A program made the position numbers and the translations under genes. The notes under the pieces were generated by a model, which did no database searches, had not been told where the DNA came from, and saw only the letters and a list, made by a program, of their open reading frames with translations. Source: an uncultured Verrucomicrobiota bacterium (lineage in GTDB: Bacteria; Verrucomicrobiota; Verrucomicrobiia; Limisphaerales; AAA164-E04). Taken from it: 32,225 nt of DNA. Every line of letters starts with the position of its first letter. The stretch's first letter is position 1. Positions 1 through 7,105 of this stretch are shown here, piece after piece. Location of the stretch: the NCBI GenBank assembly GCA_913061285.1, contig CAJXVR010000043.1:1-32225 (forward strand), in the 5' to 3' direction.

Positions 1-250
1 GCATACCTAACGGCTCCAAGCCTCTCCTGGGAAGATGGGTTAGCTACGCGCATACATCTGACTACCCATACCTCCTTCTACTTTATTCGATGCCTTTTAT
101 TTCGACAGCCTCGTAGATCCTACGACAGATACTGCACAGAGGTATTTTCTGCATTTGCAGATTGGCCCGAGATTTCGGGATTAGAGTGGGAGGACTATCA
201 CACGTGAGGCTGTTGAGATAAGAATTCACCACGTCAACCATAGCCACCCC
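1..250. other. Contig-edge non-coding stretch
   Basis: No convincing gene is seen on either strand. The only structure noted is a small perfect palindrome at 148-161 (TCTGCA-TT-TGCAGA), too short to assign a role. Reading frames here are short and lack protein-like composition. Confidence 0.5.
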
Positions 251-707
251 AGTGCCAAGAGGTGAGGGGCGGAGCAGGTGCCAACTTCTTGATTACGAAC
301 CCTCTTATTAGCCCAACTTCAACTACTGAGCTCCAGGAGACAAGATTGTCGGCTCCGAGTCTGGGCAGTCTGATTGAGGATATTCTTTGCTAGGAAAGAT
401 CCTTACTTTACCCAAACACTTCATCCCTCGCAGTCTTGCTGCGGAGAACAGACCAAACGCCTTCTGAACCTGCGCCGAGGCGTCAGTCCATGCACCCGCC
501 TCGTGGCGCTTGGTTCTCTGATCCATAGCCTAAGGCGACTGACTACCCCGTCAATGCATCCTTCGACGCCTCTCACGAATAACGGACCTGAGAATCGAAC
601 CCCATCAAGACTCCTCGCCTTCTCTCAACTTGACTAATGGATCCGGCCATCATCGCAATGTGACAAAATGCCAATCACGCCTATCTTGTGATAGCAAATC
701 CAATGCG
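251..707 (+). repeat. Dispersed intergenic repeat, copy A (longest)
   Basis: This is the longest of three diverged copies of one intergenic sequence; the others are at 2839-3070 and 13121-13520. Its 5' part (251-400) aligns to copy C with shared blocks such as GACGAACCCTCT-like and GAGGAAAG-like words. Its central part (about 459-635) aligns to copy B at roughly three quarters of positions by eye, including GATCCATAGCC and TTCTCTCAACT. The 3' end (about 655-707) again matches copy C around GCCAATCACG and GCAA-TCCAATG. Short open frames over it on both strands look incidental. It could be a decayed mobile element, a structured RNA, or a lineage-specific repeat; which is not decidable here. Confidence 0.7.
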
Positions 708-793
708 TCATCTGCTCGCTCGCGGGTATCCCTTGGTATTTAAACAGCCGCCTTTTCGCTCGCTGCATGAACAGCCAGCATCATCGGTTCTGC

Positions 794-1012
794 CTACCGC
801 AGGGCTTCCAAGAATTCTTCCTCGCCGATATCCGCATCTCTTAAAGCACCGCAGAGGGTAAATCGATCCACTTCCTTGAGAAACGGAAATACGATCCGAC
901 GGCCATCGCCATGTTCTATTTTGACATGACTTCCTCGCCGACGGATCTCCTGAGAGCCTAGGCGTTGAAGAGCATTAAATACGCCCTTTCCCGCCAGGAG
1001 TGGGAGCCTCAT
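794..1012 (-). CDS. hicA: HicA-type mRNA interferase toxin
   Basis: This 72-aa protein has the full layout of the HicA (YcfA-like) family: an N-terminal LPLLAGKGV-type helix start, then RRRGSHVK with the catalytic His at residue 29, then a DGRRIVFPF strand and a C-terminal DADIGEEEFLEAL helix. HicA toxins fold as small dsRNA-binding-like domains and cleave mRNA on ribosomes or free in the cytoplasm when not bound by HicB. The start codon overlaps the hicB stop in an ATGA (1009-1012), so the pair is translationally coupled, with antitoxin first. Length is normal for the family and no key residue is missing, so it looks intact. Family assignment is strong; activity is inferred. Confidence 0.9.
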   Translation of the reverse strand: MRLPLLAGKGVFNALQRLGSQEIRRRGSHVKIEHGDGRRIVFPFLKEVDRFTLCGALRDADIGEEEFLEALR

Positions 1013-1209
1013 TCAAGCTCGACGATTTCTTCGGCAGCAATTCCTTCCAATTCCGCAGGATTCGGTTCCAAATAGAGCTCGACAGCTTCTCGGATATTCA
1101 GCAGGGCCTCGTCCCGCGTTTTTCCCTGTGACCAGCAAGAACGCAAAGCAGGACACCGAGCCGAGTAGAATCCGTCTTCGCCTTTCTCAATGATCACCTT
1201 AATCTTCAT
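1009..1209 (-). CDS. hicB: HicB-type antitoxin (short form)
   Basis: The 66-aa product matches the N-terminal HicB fold: a beta-strand start (MKIKVIIEK), an EDGFYSARCPALRSCWSQG core and a TRDEALLNIREAVELYLE helix, where typical HicB has 'GxxxxCPxLPGCxSqGdTxeEAlxNixEAi'. It should neutralise the HicA toxin encoded immediately downstream in the same transcript. The protein stops after an acidic tail and has no room for the C-terminal ribbon-helix-helix or HTH domain that longer HicB proteins use for DNA binding, so autoregulation would need another factor; short forms like this are common in the family. A GGGG run sits only a few bases before the ATG, closer than an ideal ribosome-binding site. 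Confidence 0.85.
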   Translation of the reverse strand: MKIKVIIEKGEDGFYSARCPALRSCWSQGKTRDEALLNIREAVELYLEPNPAELEGIAAEEIVELE

Positions 1210-1403
1210 ACCCCAATCGTAGCAGCGAACATCGGCTGGTCAATCTACGTTCGTGCCCAATTGCCTTCTTCTATCTCCACGTCCCAGCGACAGGGCCAAA
1301 CATGATGGCGTTGATGGAACTCCCCCACCCAGCGTCTCACTCTTCAAAGCGGCTCCTTTTTCGAAGTCAATCCACCCCGCCCCGGCTTGGTAGCACAATG
1401 TGC

Positions 1404-2018
1404 TTACGCGGCATAGCGGCTTAAGAAGACGGCAATTACTTCGTCTTTCATTAGCTTGAGTTCTCCATCCATTTTAAGAGTGCCGCAGAGTGCCGGAAAA
1501 TTAATTGTGCCCTCAACCATCCCGTGGAACACGTGTGCTGCTAGCTTGTGGTCCTTCACCTTCAGGCGTTTATCCTTCTTTGCCGCCCAGACCCATTCAG
1601 TCAAGCAGTCGAATTGAGAGTGACTAGAGTTGCTTGCTTCCTCTCGCAGCTGCTCATTTTGTACGAATATTGAAGTGAGTAGTCGGGCAGTCGACAGGCG
1701 CCCCGGATCGACTACGAAGTATACTTGTGCGTCGACGAAACGCCCCAGCTGAGATTCGAGCGAATCGTCTTTGGAGTATCGGATTTGCGATAGCTCATTT
1801 TGGCCGACCATTAGCCCCTTCACCACCGCCCAGAGGAGATCATTTTTGCTTCTAAAATACTTGTAGACAGTCCCCTTCGAAGCCCCGGCCAGTTTGGCCA
1901 CTAGATCCATCGAGGCGCGCTCAAAACCCTCTTGTTCAAAGGCCTTCACGGCACCTGCGACTATGGCATCCCGCTTCGCAGCTTTCCGTCGTTCGTTCGC
2001 CGAGAGATCAGTGTCCAT
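1404..2018 (-). CDS. TetR/AcrR-family transcriptional regulator
   Basis: The 204-aa protein has a standard TetR N-terminal DNA-binding domain at about residues 12-62: a helix with AIVAGAVKAFEQEGFERAS, then VAKLAGASKGTVYKYFRSK, the HTH recognition segment with its signature YKYF-SK-DLL. The rest is a helical ligand-binding and dimerisation domain of ordinary length. It is transcribed divergently from the DUF2306 membrane-protein gene at 2136, and the 117-bp spacer holds two near-identical palindromes (2033-2049, 2070-2086), so it most likely represses both its own gene and that gene, and releases when a small hydrophobic molecule binds. The ligand cannot be read from the sequence. Confidence 0.9.
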   Translation of the reverse strand: MDTDLSANERRKAAKRDAIVAGAVKAFEQEGFERASMDLVAKLAGASKGTVYKYFRSKNDLLWAVVKGLMVGQNELSQIRYSKDDSLESQLGRFVDAQVYFVVDPGRLSTARLLTSIFVQNEQLREEASNSSHSQFDCLTEWVWAAKKDKRLKVKDHKLAAHVFHGMVEGTINFPALCGTLKMDGELKLMKDEVIAVFLSRYAA

Positions 2019-2032
2019 GCCATATAGTGTTA

Positions 2033-2049
2033 AACTAAACCGTTTAGTT
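2033..2049. promoter_or_regulatory. Palindromic operator 1 (TetR-type)
   Basis: AACTAAAC-C-GTTTAGTT is a perfect 8-bp inverted repeat about a single central base. On the minus strand it falls exactly between a TTGAAC (-35-like) and a CACTAT (-10-like) hexamer spaced 17 bp, just ahead of the tetR start, a position suited to autorepression. The operator role is inferred from this position and its near-duplication at 2070. Confidence 0.75.
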
Positions 2050-2059
2050 CAAGCAGATC

Positions 2060-2065
2060 TTGACA
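2060..2065 (+). promoter_or_regulatory. Candidate -35 element of the DUF2306 gene
   Basis: A perfect TTGACA lies 70 bp before the DUF2306 start codon. The matching -10 region (about 2083-2088, AGTTTT) is poor. Operator 2 covers the spacer and -10 area, as expected for repression by the divergent TetR protein. Confidence 0.45.
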
Positions 2066-2069
2066 ACAG

Positions 2070-2086
2070 AACTGAACGGTTTAGTT
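2070..2086. promoter_or_regulatory. Palindromic operator 2 (TetR-type)
   Basis: AACTGAAC-G-GTTTAGTT is the same 17-bp palindrome as operator 1 with one arm mismatch. The two centres are 37 bp apart (2041 and 2078). It overlaps the spacer downstream of the TTGACA at 2060, so binding would block the plus-strand promoter. Confidence 0.75.
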
Positions 2087-2135
2087 TTGCTTTCAATGAA
2101 CATGAAAACACCTGCCAGACCGCAATCAGTTCGCC

Positions 2136-2780
2136 ATGGTTAGACTAACGAGATCTGAGTGGGCGATTCTAATCGGGTTAGCAACCCTCAGTTTAGTGCC
2201 CTGTATCGGGGGAGTCCTCCGGCTCGTTGAGCTGACATTCGCTCTGGAAATCATGCCAGAAAACCCTCGGGTTCGTACCGCCCCACTGCCGGTGGTAATC
2301 CACCTGATCGCATCGATTCCGTATTGTTTGCTCGGTATTCTCCAGTTTCTTCCGAACGTTCGCAGGCGCTATCCAAGATGGCATCAATTGAGTGGACGTA
2401 TGCTGGTGCTGGCTGGTCTCGTGGCGGCCATTTCTGGCCTGTGGATGACTCACTTCTTTGAGTTGCCCGAAAAGCTACAGGGACCTCTCTTGTATTGGGT
2501 TCGTGTCTCAGTCAGCTTGGGGATGCTTGTATCTCTCATATTGGGGATGCTGGCAATTCTCCGGAAGCGGGTCCCGTCTCACAAAGCGTGGATGCTCCGA
2601 GCCTATGCTTTGGGACAGGGAGCAGGGACGCAAGTCGTGGTAGTGATCCCCTGGCACCTGATAATCGGTGAACCCAGCGCTTTGACTCGCGACCTACTAA
2701 TGACCTTCGCGTGGATAGTAAACCTGTATGTTGCTCAAATAGCGATATGGGGCTCGTGGAGACAAGGCGAGAACTCCTAG
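2136..2780 (+). CDS. DUF2306 family integral membrane protein
   Basis: The 214-aa protein is almost entirely hydrophobic, with about six predicted membrane segments. It carries the features of the DUF2306 family: a His in VVIHLIASIPYCLLG, a Q-F turn, then RYPRWHQLSGRMLVLAGL followed by a SGLWMT segment, and a late SHKAWMLRAYAL loop. The family has no established biochemical role; His/Arg placement near membrane edges has suggested cofactor or proton handling, but that is speculation. It is divergent from a TetR regulator and preceded by its probable operators, so it is likely an inducible single-gene unit. No strong ribosome-binding site precedes the ATG. Repeat copy C starts about 60 bp after its stop codon. 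Confidence 0.8.
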   Translation: MVRLTRSEWAILIGLATLSLVPCIGGVLRLVELTFALEIMPENPRVRTAPLPVVIHLIASIPYCLLGILQFLPNVRRRYPRWHQLSGRMLVLAGLVAAISGLWMTHFFELPEKLQGPLLYWVRVSVSLGMLVSLILGMLAILRKRVPSHKAWMLRAYALGQGAGTQVVVVIPWHLIIGEPSALTRDLLMTFAWIVNLYVAQIAIWGSWRQGENS

Positions 2781-2838
2781 AGCCAACCATAGCACCGCGA
2801 CTGGTGAGAACGATACAGGCCAACCACTAACACCGCCA

Positions 2839-3070
2839 CTGCCACGAGGTTGGTATGGAGAAGGTGCAAGGTTCTCGATGACGAACCCTCTACATCGGGC
2901 AACGTCAACTCCCACCCTCCTGGCTTCAGATTCTCCGTATCGAGTCCATGCAGTTTGATTGGCGATGCTTTTTGCGAGGAAAGCTCTCGACTTTGGGAAT
3001 GAATGCGCCCGGCACGGCAATATGACCACAAGCCAATCACGAGGCTTGCCAAGAGGCAATTCCAATGAGG
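2839..3070 (+). repeat. Dispersed intergenic repeat, copy C (internally deleted)
   Basis: This copy aligns with copy A at 251-400 (for example GACGAACCCTCT, then GTCAACT, CGAGT, GCAGTTTGATTG, TTTGCGAGGAAAG) and then jumps to the 3' part of copy A (CGGCAATATGAC, AGCCAATCACG, GCAATTCCAATG). The roughly 220-bp centre shared by copies A and B is absent. It lies directly downstream of the DUF2306 gene. Confidence 0.65.
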
Positions 3071-3686
3071 CGAACGCGATTACCAGCCCGCCAGTCGCAT
3101 GCACGGCACCGTGTGATTCAACTCCCGCCGCCTCCACTAACCACCCTCCCCCACTACGAGATACGTTTCTCGCAAGGCGGCTAAACGGAACAATCTGAAA
3201 AAAGTTCGTTTCCTCGAGTCCGGATCATTTTGAAGAAAAGCGTTCCCGTCCTCTGCGCCACTCATTCTGGGTTTCTCCTTATTCGGAATCAGATCTGGCC
3301 TACTACCCAGTAACACCACCTCAGGGCCAATGCGGGTTGCCGACTCACTCAAACATGAACAGCCTCGGGTCACATAGCCGATTATGTCGCGCTTCCAACT
3401 CATTTCAGAAAGCAGTCCGCCGCTCCAACAAGGTCTGCTCGGGGTGGTGAAGGACAGTCCCGATTAATCGGGAGATGTGAGTAGCCCTTGTGTTGCGGCG
3501 TCCCGTAGATAAGACCAACGCCCCGTCATAGAGCGGAGCCGATTCAAATGAAGCGGTCAATCCTGGCTTCGCCTTTCCCTAGACCGAACAACGTAGCAAT
3601 CAAGTCAAGATGTGCCTACCCCTTGGGCTTTGCGGTGAAATGCGCTATTCAATCGTGTCGTAATCTGTTAGGGCTGGTGCCTTCCT
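3071..3686. other. Long gene-poor intergenic region
   Basis: Over 600 bp without a gene I can support. A minus-strand open frame (3137-3403, 88 codons) has somewhat protein-like composition but no recognisable motif, start signal or relative in the window. A weak resemblance to the stretch after repeat copy B (around 13590) suggests decayed repeat sequence may extend here. Confidence 0.4.
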
Positions 3687-5498
3687 ATGATTGCCAATCG
3701 TTTCCTTAGACCGCTCTGTTTCCTTTGTGCTTTGCTCATCGACGGTTTCGTTGTCTTCGCGGCTCCGCTAATAGTGGATACTCCGATGGTACCGCCTGAG
3801 TGGGCCCTATTGGAACGCGAGCTCTTGCGCGCCCAGGAAGGACTGTGTGCCGAGTACTTTGATAAATACTTCGATGAGCGTGGCTATCTGGAATGTGTGG
3901 AACGATGGGGAGGAGACGATGGACCTGACGATGCGATCGAATGCGTGGCAGATTGGCCCCTGCTGCATGCCCTAGGGGCTGATGACTCGATCTTTACAAT
4001 GTACAAGAAGGCGTGGGAAGGTCATCTTCGGCAATTCACGGAAGCAAAAACAACAGCCGTTCCCTTTGCCCGTGATGGAATGTTCTACAAGGAATTTCAT
4101 GTCATGTTTGACTGGATGCATTTAGGCGAAGAACTCCGCGTTTTCAATCTGCAGGGGCTATCGGATCCTGCAGATCCCGATCTCATCCGGCGGGCTCGGC
4201 GTTTTGCCGGCTTCTATATGAACGAGGATCCAGGAGCGCCCAATTATGATCCGAAGCACAAAATCATTCGCAGCCTTTTTAATGGAAGTCGAGGACCGCT
4301 GATGCGAAAGGCAACAGGCTTAGATTGGGCGGGCGATCCCATAGAGGTAAAGCATCGCTTCGATCTTGGACACGGAGAGACCTCCTACGAGCAGATGGTT
4401 TTTCATTTCAAGGACTACAACGATATCGTTGGCGGGCACCCACAGAATCTTTCTGCAACGACCCTTGGTCTAAATGCTTACATGTTGACAGGCGAATCCA
4501 AGTACCGCGAATGGTTACTGGAATATGTTGACGCATGGATGGCTCGGGCTGAGGCCAACGGAGGGATCCTGCCATCGAATATCGGACTCGACGGAACCAT
4601 CGGGGGCGAGACTGACGGAAAATGGTATGGCGGTGTCTACGGGTGGGGGTTTTCCGTTGAGGTGCCTGGATCCGGTCAGCTTGCTCATCGTCCCCGTGTT
4701 TATCGAGGGATCATTGGATTTGGCAACGCCTTCCTTATGACCGGTGATCGACGCTACGTATCGACGTGGAGTCGTATGATCGATGCCATCAACGGGAATT
4801 CCAAGGTCATCGAAGGAGTCACCCATTATCCACGAATGTATGGGGACCAAGGTTGGTATGACTATCGGCCGAGCCCTTGGAACTATGGGGCACTACAGTG
4901 TTGGTTCTGGACAGGCACCGATGAAGACCATGCACGAATCGCCGAGCTTCCTTGGATTCGGTTTCTTGATGGAGACAATCCCCACTACCCCGAAGAATCA
5001 TTACGGGCAGCATTTGATCAATTGCGAGTGAAAGCCAAGAAGATGCGAGACGATCAGACGACTCCGGACACACGCTTAGCGGATGATCCGATGGATAAGA
5101 ACCCGGCGACAGTTAATGCCTTAAACGAACTCATGATGGCGGGGCTGGATCCAGGTCGGGGCGGCGGTCCTCTCCACGCTCGCTTGCGCTATTTTGATCC
5201 TGTAGAGCGGCGGGCAGGGATCCCGGAAGACGTGGCCGCTCTAATAGACAAGGTTAGCACAGAATCTGTTTCGGTGACCCTGATAAATCTCAACCAAGGA
5301 CAGGCTCGGGACTTGCTTGTTCAATGTGGTGCCTATGCCGAAAATGAAATCCATTCTGTCCGTATTGCTGGCTCAGAAATTGATGCTGACGGAGCGTCGA
5401 TTCATCTACGACTCGAACCAGGCTGCGGAGCGCGACTGACCATCAGCCACGATCTCTACAGCCGACGACCAACCCTGAGCTTTCCTTGGGATCGGTAG
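3687..5498 (+). CDS. Secreted 603-aa protein, probable helical-toroid carbohydrate-active enzyme
   Basis: I do not recognise a named family. The N-terminus (about residues 1-26, RFLRPLCFLCALLIDGFVVFAA) is a good signal peptide, so the protein is exported. The mature part is rich in Trp, Tyr, Asp and Gly with repeated helical segments alternating with GG/YGG loops (for example DLGHGETSYEQMVFHFKD, KWYGGVYGWGF, YGDQGWYDYRPSPWNYG), the pattern seen in (alpha/alpha) toroid lyases and hydrolases. A smaller beta-rich C-terminal region (from about residue 510) follows. A substrate-binding or polysaccharide-degrading role is inferred from this pattern only. It stands alone: about 620 bp of non-coding DNA upstream and 475 bp downstream. 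Only a weak, distant purine stretch precedes the ATG. Confidence 0.6.
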   Translation: MIANRFLRPLCFLCALLIDGFVVFAAPLIVDTPMVPPEWALLERELLRAQEGLCAEYFDKYFDERGYLECVERWGGDDGPDDAIECVADWPLLHALGADDSIFTMYKKAWEGHLRQFTEAKTTAVPFARDGMFYKEFHVMFDWMHLGEELRVFNLQGLSDPADPDLIRRARRFAGFYMNEDPGAPNYDPKHKIIRSLFNGSRGPLMRKATGLDWAGDPIEVKHRFDLGHGETSYEQMVFHFKDYNDIVGGHPQNLSATTLGLNAYMLTGESKYREWLLEYVDAWMARAEANGGILPSNIGLDGTIGGETDGKWYGGVYGWGFSVEVPGSGQLAHRPRVYRGIIGFGNAFLMTGDRRYVSTWSRMIDAINGNSKVIEGVTHYPRMYGDQGWYDYRPSPWNYGALQCWFWTGTDEDHARIAELPWIRFLDGDNPHYPEESLRAAFDQLRVKAKKMRDDQTTPDTRLADDPMDKNPATVNALNELMMAGLDPGRGGGPLHARLRYFDPVERRAGIPEDVAALIDKVSTESVSVTLINLNQGQARDLLVQCGAYAENEIHSVRIAGSEIDADGASIHLRLEPGCGARLTISHDLYSRRPTLSFPWDR

Positions 5499-5975
5499 CC
5501 TAGTCGATTGAGTTATCTTGGAACACCGTTGTTGCCATTCATCGGAGAATCAGATCGAGAAAGCGACGGAGCCGTTTTATTACTAAGAGCCCCATCAATT
5601 TACGCTCACCTCTTTATCCAAATCGAATCAATGATCCGCCCTGGAGCATCATTCTAGTGTTGGCTAAGGTCGTATTACTTCTCAACAATGGGGGCGGAGG
5701 CCAAGAAAACGCAAGCGACTGGTAACGAGCCCTGCGCCGGTGAATATATCGCTGCCTCCGGAATACGAAAAACGAAGAACCAGTTTCCAAGACTGAAACC
5801 GGCCCGGTGTGAATAGCGAGCATGCACCCCCCTACGAGTAGCCATTGAAGACAGTTCTCAAGTTGACTTGTTAGAGAAGCAGACCACTGTAATCTGACAG
5901 TGCTAGCTTAACACTGGATCATTTCCTCAGACAGTTACCCTTGCTAAGTCTCATCAAATCAAGGATCTTTCCATC
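5499..5975. other. Intergenic region upstream of pseudopilin gene
   Basis: About 475 bp with no supportable gene. A minus-strand open frame at 5614-5823 is Arg/Ser/Pro-rich and looks spurious. The segment presumably carries the promoter of the pseudopilin gene, but no clear -35/-10 pair stands out. Confidence 0.4.
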
Positions 5976-6806
5976 ATGAATCATGAGCTTCAAAACCGTG
6001 AGGAGCATCCGAACAGCAAAGGATTTACCTTGATCGAATTGCTTGTGGTAATTGCAATTATCGCGATTCTGGCCGGGATGTTACTTCCCGCTTTGGGAAG
6101 TGCCAAAAACAAAGCCCAGCGCGTCAGTTGCACCAATAACCTCCGACAATTTGGACTGGGCCTCGCAATGTACGCCGATAGTTATGAAGATCGGTTACCC
6201 CCCGGTCTCTTCAATCCTGAAAGGATAAATGGATCAGAGCCTTGGCAAGGTTACCAAGTATTTGTAGGTCCCAATGAGGCACAGGCGGACACCACGACCC
6301 CTTTTAACCTCGGCTATCTTTACACCGAGAACCTCATCACAACGGCCAAGACATTTTATGACCCCGGACTCCGCCACCCCGAGTCGTTGCCTATCAAATT
6401 GGAACTAAAATACTATCAATCTTCTGCAGTCGCTTGGCCCCGCGTATTCAATAACCGTGTCCGGATCAACTATATCTACTACCCCCAATCTGATGTTCCC
6501 GCCCGTCCCAATACCGCTCCACGAGAAACCGAATGGCGTCTCGTTGCCGAGAAATCAACTCAGCTTGTCTCGCATCGAACAATCACAACCGACCTGATAT
6601 ATACCGAATCCACTCGCCCTCATACGTCAAACAAGAACCCAATCGGGATTAATGCGTTGTGGGGAGACATGCATGTCTCATTCAGTACAACACCAGGAGC
6701 CTTTGATCCAAATCTTTGGGATAGCGGAGCCCATCATGTGGGCAAAGAAAATCCCGGCGACAACCCAACAAAGTTCCGCACAATTGTCGGCCAGCTTCGA
6801 CCTTAA
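5976..6806 (+). CDS. Type II secretion-like pseudopilin (H-X9-DG type)
   Basis: The 276-aa protein has a class III signal peptide: a polar leader ending in Lys-Gly16, then mature Phe17 with Glu at +5 (FTLIELL) and a hydrophobic helix [17 protein letters not shown]. Prepilin peptidase should cut after Gly16 and methylate Phe17. The next segment, [17 protein letters not shown], is the standard connector of the large PVC-phylum family of prepilin-like proteins, and the C-terminus carries the expected ALWGDMHVS motif. Such proteins are numerous per genome in Verrucomicrobiota and Planctomycetota; most are not core pilins and probably act at the cell surface. AAGGA at 5961-5965 lies 10 nt before the ATG. 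Confidence 0.9.
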   Translation: MNHELQNREEHPNSKGFTLIELLVVIAIIAILAGMLLPALGSAKNKAQRVSCTNNLRQFGLGLAMYADSYEDRLPPGLFNPERINGSEPWQGYQVFVGPNEAQADTTTPFNLGYLYTENLITTAKTFYDPGLRHPESLPIKLELKYYQSSAVAWPRVFNNRVRINYIYYPQSDVPARPNTAPRETEWRLVAEKSTQLVSHRTITTDLIYTESTRPHTSNKNPIGINALWGDMHVSFSTTPGAFDPNLWDSGAHHVGKENPGDNPTKFRTIVGQLRP

Positions 6807-6990
6807 GCTCAACGAACATTCAAACCAGACGATCGCACCTGGCACATCTCATTTCCTTCCCAATCACCCACGTGACAACAGAGTGATCAGTGGTCAAGAA
6901 TGTCTTTCTTGATTACTTCTGAGAACTTTCGCAAGGCAAGTCAGAGGCACCCGATCACACTTCAATAGGAATTCGCAGACTAATCTGCCG

Positions 6991-7019
6991 TCTCATCGAA
7001 TTCTCATCCGACGCTCACG
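6991..7019 (+). promoter_or_regulatory. Triple 11-bp direct repeat, candidate response-regulator box
   Basis: TCTCATC at 6991, TCTCATC at 7002 and GCTCACG at 7013 are spaced exactly 11 bp. Direct repeats with 11-bp phasing are how OmpR/PhoB-type regulators bind DNA. The same array occurs at 9277-9305 just before the OmpR-type regulator gene, and 17 of the first 18 bases are identical (TCTCATCGAA[T/C]TCTCATC). A weak -10 (GATTCT, 7033-7038) lies at the distance expected for PhoB-type activation. Confidence 0.65.
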
Positions 7020-7031
7020 CTTCGTTCAGTC

Positions 7032-7102
7032 CGATTCTGTTTCAGTTTGAAGAACGCTTCTCCAAATGAAGGAGAGAGGTTTGAAAAACACAAACAGAAT
7101 CG
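7032..7102. repeat. 11-bp inverted repeat ending at the start codon
   Basis: CGATTCTGTTT (7032-7042) and AAACAGAATCG (7092-7102) are perfect reverse complements separated by 49 nt, and the right arm ends three bases before the ATG at 7106. The loop contains a small TCTCC/GGAGA hairpin. If both arms are transcribed, the stem would bury the ribosome-binding region; if transcription starts near 7045 only the right arm is in the mRNA. Confidence 0.5.
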
Positions 7103-7105
7103 ACT

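Noticed and set aside
323..637. Open frames on both strands over repeat copy A, with a similar-looking frame at 13281-13478
   Set aside because: The similarity is explained by nucleotide repeats A and B. Composition is Arg/Ser/Pro-rich, the frames are open on both strands, copy C lacks the region, and there is no start signal.
3137..3403. 88-codon minus-strand open frame with fairly protein-like composition
   Set aside because: No motif, no ribosome-binding site, no partner gene and no relative in the window; left as intergenic.
5614..5823. 69-codon minus-strand open frame upstream of the pseudopilin gene
   Set aside because: Arg/Ser/Pro-rich shadow-like composition, no start signal and no motif.
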